From Sparassis latifolia (taxonomy: Eukaryota > Basidiomycota > Agaricomycetes > Polyporales > Sparassidaceae): 64,000 nt of DNA. Below, piece after piece: positions 55,998 through 64,000 of this stretch. The number at the start of each line of letters is the position of its first letter. Within the stretch, counting starts at the first letter, position 1. The DNA lies in the NCBI GenBank assembly GCA_018466975.1, contig CM031559.1, positions 1-64,000 on the forward strand. The letters run 5' to 3'. The notes beneath the pieces are model-generated. The model was not told where the DNA came from. It saw only the letters and a program-made list of their open reading frames with translations, and made no database searches. The position numbers were made by a program, and so were the translations under genes.

Positions 55998-56695
55998 GGC
56001 CATCCAAGATGACCACCTATAGTCAGTACCACAGGTGGCCGTCCGGGACGGCCATTTCTTGTGCAAGCTGTTCGTGGCCTTCGTGGACTGCCACTTGTGG
56101 TTTGTCCCTCTGGTGGCCACTACAGCAGGTGGCCGTCCGGGAAGGCCATTTCTTGTACAAGCTGTACATGGCCTGCCTGGACTGCCACTTGTGGTTTGTC
56201 ACTCTCATGGCCACTACAGCAGATGGCCGTCCGCGACGGCCACTCATGGTCAGTACCACAGGTGGCCGTCGAGGAAGGCCATTTTTTGTGCAAGCTATGC
56301 ATGGCCTTCGTGGACTGCCACTTGTGGTTTGTCCTCTGGTGGCCACTACAGCAGGTGGCCGCCCGGGAAGGCCATTTCTTGTACAAGCTGTACATGGCCT
56401 GCCTGGACTGCCACTTGTGGTTTGTCACTCTCATGGCCACTACAGCAGATGGCGTCCGCGACGCCACTCATGGTCAGTACCACAGGTGGCCGTCCAGGAA
56501 GGCCATTTTTTGTGCAAGCCATGCATGGCCTTCCTGGACTGCCACTTGTGGTCTGTCTCTCTGGTGGCCACTGCAGCAGGTGGCCGTCCGGGAAGGCCAT
56601 TTCTTGTGCAAGCTGTTCATAGCCTTCCTGGACTGCCACTTGTAGTTTGTCACTCTCATGGCCAGTACAGCAGATGGCCGTCCAGGACGGCCACT
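55998..56695. repeat. GGCCGTCC minisatellite with ~225-bp higher-order period
   Basis: Inverted-repeat cores lie at 56037, 56131, 56225, 56264, 56357, 56451, 56488, 56582 and 56676, with a weak one at 55998. Spacings are 94, 94, 39, 93, 94, 37, 94 and 94 bp, so three cores make one ~225-bp higher-order unit. Between cores the text repeats words such as GACTGCCACTTGTGG, TTTGTCACTCTCATGGCCA and GCAAGCTGT. Several frames stay open across it, the longest at 56009-56824 (271 codons). They read repetitive Trp/His/Gly text in every frame and are not credible genes. Confidence 0.93.
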
Positions 56696-57204
56696 CACAG
56701 CCGCTGTGCTTTGCTGACTGTGCCACCTGGCCTATGCAGCCATCTGAGCCTCTTTTGGCCGCGAGCTATGGTTGAGGAGTATGAGGCTTTTGAAGTGGCA
56801 TTGGTTATGGATGTGTCGCTGTAATAATACATATCATGATTGCGTAGTACATTACTACAGGTCTAGTTTATCATATGCTTACTACAGTGGCAGCCTAGCA
56901 TTCCTAACTGGGACCCATGTCGGTAATACACCACCACCACCATGCATGGCCGTCCACGACGGCCGTGCAGGACAGTGGCGACTCACCAGCGCTAGTGATG
57001 GTACACGTGCCAACAGCACCTTTCGTAGTGTTCGGCAACAGCCTCCTTCCCAAAGCAGACACATACCCCTAGCCTTGGCTCAGGTTCCACTCAGTACTGG
57101 CAGTTCATGCACCTCGAACGGCCGTCCAGGACGGCCACTCGTGCCCAGCGTGGTTTACCTTCTGTGCCACCTGGCCTATGCAGCCAGTGGAGCCTCTCCG
57201 TGCA
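56676..57204. repeat. direct duplication, copies at ~56676-56760 and ~57120-57204
   Basis: In both copies a GGCCGTCCAGGACGGCC core is followed 43 bp later by TGTGCCACCTGGCCTATGCA and then by GAGCCTCT. The offset is 444 bp. The second copy keeps the core but differs in the linker. This ties the minisatellite to the next repeat block and suggests segmental duplication within the transition zone. Confidence 0.8.
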
Positions 57205-57346
57205 TGGCCGTCCACGACGGCCACGCAGGTCAGAGGCCCCTCACCAGCGCTAATGATGACGCACATGCCCTACGGCACTGTCCATAGGGTTCGGCAATGG
57301 CCTCCTTCCTAAAGCGGACATGCACCCCTAGCCCTCGGCTCAGCGA
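56943..57346. repeat. direct duplication, copies at ~56943-57090 and ~57201-57346
   Basis: Both copies begin TGCATGGCCGTCCACGACGG and share CTCACCAGCGCTA, GTTCGGCAA, GCCTCCTTCC, AAAGC and CCCCTAGCC in the same order, offset by ~258 bp and clearly diverged. Inverted-repeat cores sit at 56948-56964 and 57206-57222, with a third at 57120-57136 in the interval. No gene is seen here. Confidence 0.82.
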
Positions 57347-57758
57347 ACCCCCATCCTAGGGTTGGGGCCCCCCGCCCTCTGCGACCCTACGGCCGGCCTA
57401 GGGGGCCTCATAACTTGCTATATATGGCTGACACCCGACACCTCAAACCATACATCTGTTTTTCTGATAAGTACTGTAGGTCAGGCTGTCGGACCATATA
57501 CAATATGAGGCCAGGGGTAGACGAAGGGGATGGGAAAAAATCGAGAAGTGGAAAACGTGCGCGGTGGGAAAGTCGGCAGATTGCCACCGGTGGCCACGGT
57601 GACCCAGATCTCCGTCGAAGTCCATCTTCGGCTATCGGGTAGATTCGATGTCGGGCGATCTTTTGAGATAGCCGAGGGACCGAAAACGAGGGAGGAAGGA
57701 AGGGATGCAGGGGCCAAAAGTCGGGCGGCCTCATGTAGCATAAGGCACCCGGCCTGTG

Positions 57759-57784
57759 GATAGTACTCTGTATGCGGCCTACAA
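57759..57784. repeat. isolated satellite monomer fragment
   Basis: The text ATAGTACTCTG followed by TATGCGGCCTAC is the block-A satellite monomer junction, yet it lies ~2 kb beyond the array in unrelated sequence and inside the interval between the 57413 and 57888 direct repeats. About 23-25 bp match. That is too long to be a likely chance match in this setting and suggests past invasion or a relic of a formerly longer array. Confidence 0.7.
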
Positions 57785-57792
57785 TGTACTAC

Positions 57793-57870
57793 AGTCACCC
57801 CTGGTCACCCCTGACACCTCGAACACCTGGTCACCTGGTCACCCTCGACACCTCAAACACCTCGGGTGAC
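57793..57870. repeat. short GGTCACC/GACACCTC tandem motif
   Basis: An imperfect microsatellite-like run in which CTGGTCACCC, CTGACACCTCGAACAC and CTCGACACCTCAAACAC alternate. The GACACCTCAAAC word also occurs in the flanking direct repeats (CCGACACCTCAAACC), so this may have grown from the same sequence by slippage. Confidence 0.65.
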
Positions 57871-57959
57871 TACAAAAAAGGAAGGTGACTTGCTATATAT
57901 GGCTGACACCCGACACCTCAAACCATACATCTGTTTTGCTGATAAGTATTATAGGCATC

Positions 57960-58440
57960 CCCATTACTCACGATGTCCGGTGGCACTGGCAGTTCCGGAG
58001 CCCTGGCTGTATTTTGAGTGAGACACGATCAAGGTATATCCTGGCTTTAATAAGGATGAACAAATGAAGCACGAGCATGCGAGGAGCCCCCGGAGGCAGT
58101 CTCTGTGTCAGACGTGTCTGGATCGGCGCATGAAGATGAGGTGGCCAAGGTGGTGGACTTGCCAGTGGGGCGACGTCAATAGCCTGAGCGAACGTGCGGA
58201 GGTGAGCGACAAGATGCTTGTACGTGATGGTGAGGATGCGAACATGGAATCTCACGATTTGGCATTGACGGTCGAACATGGCTAGCAGAGTGATTTGATC
58301 TCCGGGAAACAAGATGTGGAAGACGAGCATTTTACCGGAAGAGCGTAGTGAGCTGATTGCGGAGCCGGGAGCTTTCGACGTCTTCAGGATTGGGTCTCAT
58401 TTGTCTGTCTGGCTATAGTGTACCGCAAATAGAACCATGG
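57960..58440 (+). pseudogene. possible eroded coding relic, family unknown
   Basis: Two short protein-like stretches lie close together on the + strand. The frame open at 58060-58182 reads an acidic segment (EEPPEAVSVSDVSGSAHEDE then VAKVVDLPVG) but has a stop upstream and no start. A 34-residue frame at 58314-58418 starts with ATG and reads MWKTSILPEERSELIAEPGA then FDVFRIGSHLSVWL. The frames between them do not join cleanly. Composition looks more coding-like than the surroundings, but there is no recognisable domain. It could be exons of a small spliced gene, a decayed gene, or chance. I lean towards relic or chance. Confidence 0.25.
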
Positions 58441-60150
58441 CATCACAGTTATACATATTCCTTCAGAATCATCGACTTGAATGATAACATACACCAAGAG
58501 GCCCCCGGGATTTCAATTCCTCACCTCAAGTCGGATAACCCAGTAAGGGTTACTCACCCATGAATTCAGAGAAATAATGAAATGACAAAGCTCCCAAGTC
58601 TTCTCCTGCACTGTGGCAGCTGCATTTCTGTCGACATGGAGAGAGCGCATATATGCGAAGCTGCAATGCCTGAAACGTCACGGCAGTTTTGAGCTTGAAG
58701 CAGAATGTACAGTAAGTGCAGAGCCATCAAGAAGAAGAGGCCGACCCAGTACAGCACAGCATGAAGGCGAGATCGTATGAGAGCGACAGCTTGGTCTAAA
58801 GGCAATTCCTATTTTGAGGCCACCAGACGTTCAGATGACAGTTAACACCGACATGGGAGTTTCATCACTCACGAATCCAACGTACGCGACAACAATTAGT
58901 GAGTTCCGACGCTCACACTCCCTCCATTGTATACCTCCATCTCTATTCATTCCTGCGACAAATTGAAACAACCGCCCGCGCGTGGAGGATACTCGACGAC
59001 CGTGCAACCACCGGCAAACAAAGCGGGCAGCCTACTTTCTCACCCAAAACGCTGCGTAGTAGAAGCTCGCGGCAATCACAAATTCACCAAAGCTGCGCAA
59101 TATACTTGGGGTCGGTTCCCGCCCTCGAACCTATATTTATGACGATGAGTGGCAGATGACGCGACGATTTACCCCATGTGATTCAATACTATTCGAACAA
59201 TGGGATTCTTTTCCTAGGCCTGCGAGAATACTTACGACGGATTGCCTACAGGACTCACGGATCATCGACATCTCCCGTGTGCATGAGCAGTAACGCAAAC
59301 TCACCAGCGGGTCTATTTTGTTTCTACAGCGGGTTGCGTGCTCGAGGTCCGGCCAAAGGACTTGGGACTTAAAGGGGGAAGGCCTCCGAATGCCGGCCCG
59401 ATACCAGCGTATCTCTATCGCACGAAAAGCTAGTGGAAGGTTTCCTCCAGGTACAGACGACAACCGTTGAAATGCCGAGATATTGAAAGTGGCGCTAGGT
59501 CGACCGATAAGCTTGTGTTCAGCTAGATCGCAGCGCACGGCAGCCATCCTCGACTCCTGTGGGATTCAAGAGAATTGCACGGGACGCGCGAAGGATCGTC
59601 GTGGGCAGACCGAGGGACACGGAATGGGAAGACCCTCAGATGGACATGTGAGAGCGATATCTGAATGCCAGGATCGGATCAACGCTCTGAAGGTGCGACC
59701 GATGGAAGGGTAGTGGGCAACGGATGTGAACTCACCGTTTTCTGTTCGTCAAATCGCAGTCACCAGATCCGTCACAGCCTGCTGAGTACTAGGGGTTCTC
59801 CTTCATAGGCCGGCGTAACTATCGACCGGGTCTACGCAACACGACTGAGCGCGATATCATAGCGTCTTGACGACCTGGAGTGTGCAGAACAGATAGAATA
59901 GCCTCTGAAAGATCCGTAGGCGGCAGAGAACACCGCCGGAAGATTTGAAGCCACAGGGAAGAGATGCTAGCAGCAAAGCGGACCCGACTTGTTTTCGAGC
60001 AATACCTGGAGACAGCCTAGCGGAGATCTATGTAGCTTTGGAAGGGAAATAATGTACAGTTTCGGACAACCCAATGAGGATAATTTAAGATAATGTAGGG
60101 ATTTACTCTGGCCCTGCTACCTACGGCCAGCGCCAATCCTGCCATTAACC
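58441..60150. other. intergenic stretch without a supported gene
   Basis: Complex, apparently single-copy DNA. The longest minus-strand frame (59137-59547, 136 codons) has no recognisable motif. A minus-strand frame at 58566-58805 contains one hydrophobic run (VLYWVGLFFLMALHLLYILL), but its only start is TTG and the run alone proves nothing. Minus-strand GTGAGT donor-like hexamers occur at 58552-58557, 58867-58872, 59299-59304 and 59730-59735. A spliced minus-strand transcript is therefore possible but not demonstrable here. Confidence 0.5.
60071..60075 (+). promoter_or_regulatory. CCAAT box candidate upstream of the 60151 gene
   Basis: CCAAT lies 76 bp before the proposed ATG, in the sense orientation, followed by an AT-rich patch (GAGGATAATTTAAGATAATG). 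CCAAT elements bound by the NF-Y/HAP complex are common in fungal promoters. The assignment rests on position and motif only. Confidence 0.4.
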
Positions 60151-61413
60151 ATGGCCTCCGCAACCGCCGAACGTACGTTTTCACCTTGTCAACCAGTTGC
60201 ACACAAGTCTCAAGCTTTTCCTCTGCGTTTGTTCTGCAGACCCTCCACCCATGGCCACGCTCTCCCCTGCCGAGCTGCGACACATCACGTCCAGCAACAA
60301 CCTCGCCAGTCCCGCTCGCGAACGTAGACTCTCAAACCGCAACTCACAATACCTACGCACACATCGCATGGGTTCACGCTCGCCTAATTCCATCCCATCG
60401 TCGCCAACGTCGGTGTAAGTGTCGTGTCTTGTCCCTATTTTCCACTCTCACTCTTTTTCAGACATTCTTCTTCTTCTGCCATTTTCGAGCGCGACATCGA
60501 ACCCATTTCTGCATCGCCAACCAGCTTCGCTCACTCCTCCGACCCCCATCGCATCCCTCGCGGCAAAATATCTGAGCAGCTCGATCAGTCCGTACCGACT
60601 GTGCTTGACAGCGCGGCAGCGATCCTCGCTGCCACCTCGTCTGCTGACGACGACTTCGACTGTATCTCCATCGTAGCCCCAGCCCCGCAAGACAATGGCT
60701 ACCAGAGCGGGTTCACCAGCCCTATCTCGCGTCTTAGCAGCCGCAGCCCGAGCCCGACAGGGGTTAACAGGAGGAGCCTTCTTTTCAGCACCAGCCCCCC
60801 CATCCAGGGATCTCCGCCCGTCCGCCCTGTAGTGCATACTGCACCACCGCCGCCGCCGCCGTCGACCGTCACGCAGACACCCACGTCGGCGTACTTCTCC
60901 GCCGCTTCAAGCGCGATGCCCTCCGACATGGACTCGGCTGAGTCTTCTCCGACCACCGCGACACACCACGAGCACCCGCTTCACGGCCTGCCTCCCCCGC
61001 CAGCCCCCGCCCCCGTTCCAGCCCCCGCAACAATCACCATCCCCAGCCTGCCCGCGTCCCACCCGCCTTCGCCGAAGAACAGCGCAAAGCGTTTGTCGTT
61101 CCTGTCATATATGGACCTCCTGTCGTCCATCCCCGCGTCGACGCTTCCGCTCTCGAGCTTCACCTCCTCGGCTATCGCTTCCGAGCCTCCCCCGCACATC
61201 CCCAGCGTCATCGGGCTCCCGCAGGCCCAGGCGCAGTACGCCGCGAGCTCGAGCGGAGGCAGCATTCACGCGTCCAGCACGTTCGAGCGCGATGCGGCTT
61301 CGGGTATGGTAGACGACGTCGGTGGGGAATGGGAACGTGAGGGCCTGGGTCGCGGATTGGAAGAGCGCCTCGAGGCGTTGAAGCCGCCGCACCCGTTGCC
61401 GAGCAAGGCGTAA
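60151..61413 (+). CDS. Ser/Pro-rich low-complexity protein, 382 residues, three exons
   Basis: Proposed exons are 60151-60172, 60240-60414 and 60462-61413. They join to 1149 nt in one open frame, ending TAA. The start ATG has a good context (AACCATGG); a second in-frame Met (MATLSPAEL, residue 12) is an alternative. The product begins MASATAEHPPPMATLSPAEL. It has an Arg/Ser/Asn-rich segment (residues 35-60), a Ser run leading to AIFERD (~72-77), an acidic patch (DDDFD), a hexaproline at ~194-199, Pro/Ala-rich linkers and KRLSFLSYMDLL at 275-286. A second FERD lies at 340-343, and a charged tail GGEWEREGLGRGLEERLEAL at 353-372. No transmembrane segment, signal peptide or catalytic domain is visible. 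The short ordered motifs in disordered sequence resemble uncharacterised conserved basidiomycete proteins, possibly signalling or cytoskeletal adaptors. Function is unknown. High GC at third positions contrasts with the AT-rich satellite next door. Confidence 0.82.
60173..60239 (+). other. intron 1 of the 60151 gene (67 bp)
   Basis: Starts GTACGT and ends TTCTGCAG after a pyrimidine-rich stretch. It splits the codon after its first base (C|AC, His8). Removing it joins the 22-nt first exon in frame to the rest of the protein. Confidence 0.7.
60415..60461 (+). other. intron 2 of the 60151 gene (47 bp)
   Basis: Starts with the consensus donor GTAAGT and ends CTCTTTTTCAG, splitting the codon for Val66 after its second base. 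Without removal, the exon-2 frame hits TAA at once. With removal it continues in frame to residue 382. The very short length is typical of basidiomycete introns. Confidence 0.85.
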
Positions 61414-61988
61414 TGAAATGAACGATACCCGCGTCCCGCCACGCTCGCCTCCGTTGCTTCATGCCAATACCGCTTCATGCGAAGATTATGCCGCGCAGCG
61501 TATGCTCCCATCTCTACGTCTATCGATACGACCACAAACCCTCCCATGCATGTCATTATGCGGCGCGTGCGCCTTCTCGTCCCGGCTCCTGTCTGTTTGC
61601 GTCCTCGGACGGTGTGTACGATACTGAATACAGTGCCTAATGCAGTACGACTATGTGTAGGATTCGACGTTCGGGCATGCGGTCCCGCCGTCATCAATGT
61701 TTGTCGTCTTGGGCGCGGGCAGTCCGGTCCTCGATTCTCTCCTCTGACCCCTGGCATGATCATCCGAGACTTTTGACCCGTTATTTAGGGCTAGCTAGTT
61801 ATTTGTACCCTGCGCGTGCGGACGTTCCACCACGTGAATTACTTTACTACCTGTGTGTTCCTGTGTCTGTCATCCATTCGCAGTTATTTTTTGTTGTGTC
61901 TGAGGACCATGTCTCGCGTTGGCTAAGTGTCCGCGCGCTCCCCGGACGGTCGCTTTTGAGGAGGGTGTGCGCGCAAACAAAACGAACA
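61414..61988. other. downstream region of the 60151 gene, no further gene
   Basis: Probable 3' untranslated and intergenic DNA. Open frames here on both strands (for example the minus frame 61266-61763) partly overlap the gene in antisense and read Arg-rich text typical of antisense GC-rich coding sequence. No clear polyadenylation signal AATAAA was seen. Confidence 0.5.
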
Positions 61989-62177
61989 TATATTAGACAG
62001 TCTTCACGGAGGTTACTCGATGAATGCTGCGTGACGATGGACACTGAAATGACGTCCGTCCGCCACACCACTTGGGCCAACGGGCAAAGATATATTGGAC
62101 AGTCCCACCGAGGCTACACGACGTACGCTGCGTAACGACAGACAACGAGATGACGTTCGTCCTGCGACCCCACTTGA
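61989..62177. repeat. two-copy direct repeat, period ~102 bp
   Basis: Copy 1 (about 61989-62076) and copy 2 (about 62091-62177) share, in order, ATATATT(A/G)GACAGTC, CGAGG or CGGAGG, GCTGCGT, GACGATGGACA or GACGACAGACA, GAAATGACGT or GAGATGACGT, CCGTCC or TCGTCC, and CCACTTG. They are ~75-80% alike by eye. Both have the ATATATT at their left end. No gene spans them. Confidence 0.8.
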
Positions 62178-63215
62178 TGCGCGCGGGTCGCAGACTGCAG
62201 AAACACCAAAGGCAACAGGCCTGGCACGGTGGTGTCGACCCTCGATAAGACACGGGGCTCCGCTTGCGACCGGACGATCTGCGCACCGACCTGCAGAGAA
62301 GTGACCCTGAGGCGGCTTCTGCACCATCTCATGAGGTGAGCGAGCTATCGTGAGCGAGCATGATATAGCACGTTCGTCAGCACTCTTCACGCGACTATAG
62401 AGAGACTCACCGAGAGACTGACGGAGCCCCATGGGGTGTTCTGCGCATAGTCGAGGGCCGAAAAAAATGGTAGAGGCTTAAGGAGCGCGCGCACCAAAAG
62501 CGCAAGAACGTGTATGTACCCTCGCTCAATCAATGGGCCGGGCATTTATCAACACCTAGCCTCTTTCTGGCTCCAGGCTGAGCGCTAAGCACGCGGTATA
62601 CTTGCCAGCCAACACCTCTAGGCTGCAGAGGGGGAAATCGGTGCAGCTCGTCCTGTAGTCAAAGGAAGAAAAGCGTGCAGGAGGGTCGCTTATTAAAATT
62701 CTTGCGCTCACCTTCCAGGTCACAATCGGATTCTTCACTCCGTCTAAATATCGGGCGGTTCACGGGCGCCGCGATAGCCGCTAGCACCTGCGTATGACAC
62801 CACACGATCAGCGTACAGAAAGTTACTAACCGCAAACGATTGGAAAGCAAGACGGGCGAGAGCTTACAGTATAAGTGCTCGCACAAGGCCACACAACGCT
62901 TGATCGCACGTCGATATCACGCTTGAGCAACGACAGTGCGAACAACGCCGCCGAGGGAATGCATGCATGCAAAGAGTGAAGTGAAAATCCAAGGCCTACG
63001 GCGAACGTACTCACCAGTGTGTGCCCAGCTCCTATAAGTGTTGTGCTTCGCCTCCGACAACAACGGACCCGACAACGAGCAGATGACCGTCGATGCCGAT
63101 CTTGAGGCGCGTCCCCAAGTGGCGAACGACGCAATGTCCAAAGATGGCAGCCGGCGCGCCATATGGGGACGGTCCTGCCTCCTCTTTCTTTGGACGTCAA
63201 TCGGTTTTGACGATC
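62178..63215. other. region without a recognised gene
   Basis: Mixed-composition DNA. The minus-strand frames at 62826-63200 and 62917-63369 overlap each other in different frames and read Arg/Ser-rich text without motifs, so neither is called. Donor-like minus-strand hexamers lie at 62405-62410, 62706-62711 and 63009-63014. Nothing resembling a tRNA was found. Confidence 0.5.
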
Positions 63216-63300
63216 GACACGACGTCATCCGCCGCGCAGGGTATATAAGGAGCGCGACGACGAGTGTCGGCCCTTCACATCTTGCCTCCGCTTTCTGTCC
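63211..63300 (+). promoter_or_regulatory. TATA-type promoter candidate
   Basis: GTATATAAGGAGCG at about 63240-63253 is a near-canonical TATA box. A CRE-like ACGACGTCATCC lies ~20 bp upstream, and a CT-rich stretch follows (CTTGCCTCCGCTTTCTGTCC), a common layout at fungal transcription starts. The first downstream ATG (63362) meets a stop after three codons, and the 63349-63546 frame begins with TTG. Any transcript would be non-coding, have a later start, or need splicing to reach an exon beyond the window. Confidence 0.4.
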
Positions 63301-63379
63301 TGCTCTCTGCTGACCCGGCTCTCGACTCGTCAAAACCTGGCTGGAAACTTGGAGGACAGTAATGCGCAACTGATTCAGC

Positions 63380-63832
63380 TCACAACACCGGCGATATCAC
63401 AAATCCTCTGGTCCTCTGTTGCAGTCTGCCAGTGGGCTCCGATCCAGACGATCTTCGCTCGAAACCATGCATCTGCATTCTGGCCCGCTTTGCACCTTCG
63501 AACGTCCTGGAATGCCAACGTTGAAATGGCCGGACTGAAACGCTAGACAAGGGGAACACTAAGGCAAATCGATCGCACAATCTGGACAAAATTCCCATTC
63601 CTCGTCATATCAAGACTCACCTCGCCACGCTCTTAAGCACCTTTTGGTAAGCTCTGGCCAAAGAAGACAACACGCCCCCTCCGCCGGCACGCATTGTTTC
63701 CGCCGTATGTCTCCGGGTGTGTTTTTCGAGCGAGACCTCCCTGCAGCCGTCTAGAATAAGAACGTTTGAACGCGCTGGCGAAGAATGGAAATCTGACAAG
63801 AACTGCCCCAGCTTCAAAAGCCGCGCTTTCAC
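63380..63832 (-). other. possible small two-exon minus-strand gene, weak
   Basis: Reading leftwards, an ATG-initiated frame gives MRAGGGGVLSSLARAYQKVL and KSVA up to a donor at AG|GTGAGT (63620-63615). A plausible acceptor, TTGTCTAG, follows ~70 bp later. The downstream frame then continues in phase (VSVRPFQRWHSRTFEGAKRA and onward) to a stop near 63380. The joined product would be under 80 residues, basic, with no known domain. Splice signals and phase fit, but composition is unremarkable, so this may be chance. Confidence 0.2.
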
Positions 63833-64000
63833 CGCAGGGTGAGCATTTAATTCGGAAGGCTTGTGGAGGAAATCTCACTTCCTGGTGATGAAGGCGCTCT
63901 ACCGCTCGCTCCGTTGATCAACATCTGCGTGCGAAGTCACGTCCGTCACATCGTTGCCGTCGTCCTTCTCCAACGTCTCAGCGAATAAACAGGATTTCAA

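Larger units (their letters stand above)
57413..57953. repeat. pair of ~64-66-bp direct repeats 475 bp apart
   Basis: The segment at 57413-57478 (ACTTGCTATATATGGCTGAC and onward, through CCATACATCTGTTTT and CTGATAAGTA) recurs at 57888-57953 with only one or two changes. The ~410 bp between them (57479-57887) contains a purine-rich GGGATGGGAAAAAATC stretch and no credible gene. The arrangement could be a duplicated block, a tiny non-autonomous element with terminal direct repeats, or a solo insertion. No target-site duplication was identified. Confidence 0.82.

Noticed and set aside
56009..56824. 271-codon + frame through the second minisatellite, plus overlapping frames in other phases
   Set aside because: All frames of this repeat stay open together and read the same repetitive Trp/His/Gly text. 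The frame tracks the repeat boundaries rather than gene signals.
59137..59547. 136-codon minus-strand frame
   Set aside because: No recognisable motif, and composition resembles random GC-balanced sequence. It may contain part of an exon but cannot be supported alone.
60448..60956. Minus-strand frames antisense to the 60151 gene
   Set aside because: Shadows of the GC-rich coding exon. The + strand frame has consistent introns, start context and length.
62826..63369. Two overlapping minus-strand frames (124 and 150 codons)
   Set aside because: They occupy different frames over the same DNA, lack domains and run antisense across the TATA promoter candidate.
63349..63546. 65-codon + frame just downstream of the TATA candidate
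   Set aside because: It begins with TTG rather than ATG and shows no domain. The true ATG nearby meets a stop after three codons.
63855..63925. tRNA-like text on the minus strand (GAGCGGTAGAGCGCC)
   Set aside because: It resembles an A-box fragment only. No matching acceptor stem, anticodon arm or proper B box could be found.

Overview
The window is probably fungal, most likely a basidiomycete. The clearest gene (60151-61413) has two very short introns (67 and 47 bp) with GT..AG ends, a C-rich third codon position, and encodes a Ser/Pro-rich low-complexity protein of a kind common in Agaricomycetes. Nothing bacterial is visible: no operons, no ribosome-binding sites, no dense coding. No rRNA, tRNA or CRISPR array was recognised. 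The taxonomic call is an inference.

Positions 1-55766, 87% of the window, are one head-to-tail satellite array. I located 64 unit starts: 63 complete units, a partial unit at the left edge and a truncated unit at the right end. Each unit (about 850-890 bp) has two parts. The first is a ~640 bp domain built from ~29 degenerate 21-bp monomers plus three 10-bp half monomers. The second is a ~220-240 bp spacer rich in CTAAC/CTAAAC motifs that resemble decayed telomere repeat. The array falls into two homogenised blocks: type A (left, units ~860 bp) and type B (right, units ~880 bp). They meet near 41025 at a unit with a ~80-bp deletion. The many open frames on both strands of the array are by-products of the 21-bp (7-codon) period, not genes.

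Positions 55767-57960 are a transition zone. It holds three decayed 21-bp monomers, a second minisatellite with a ~225-bp higher-order period, and about a dozen copies of a 17-bp inverted repeat (GGCCGTCC-N-GGACGGCC). It also has longer duplicated blocks, a 64-66-bp direct repeat 475 bp apart, and an isolated satellite scrap.

Positions 57960-64000 are complex single-copy-like DNA. There is one convincing three-exon gene (60151-61413, + strand), a possible eroded coding relic (~58060-58418), a 102-bp tandem duplication (61989-62177), a TATA-type promoter candidate (63240) and an excess of minus-strand splice-donor-like hexamers. No other gene could be supported.

The layout (large satellite, then a mosaic of small repeats, then genes) fits a subtelomeric or pericentromeric heterochromatin edge. 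The C-rich orientation of the telomere-like motifs would put the chromosome end to the left. The most interesting element is the satellite itself: a large, helically phased (10/21 bp), CpG-rich array in a fungal-type genome.
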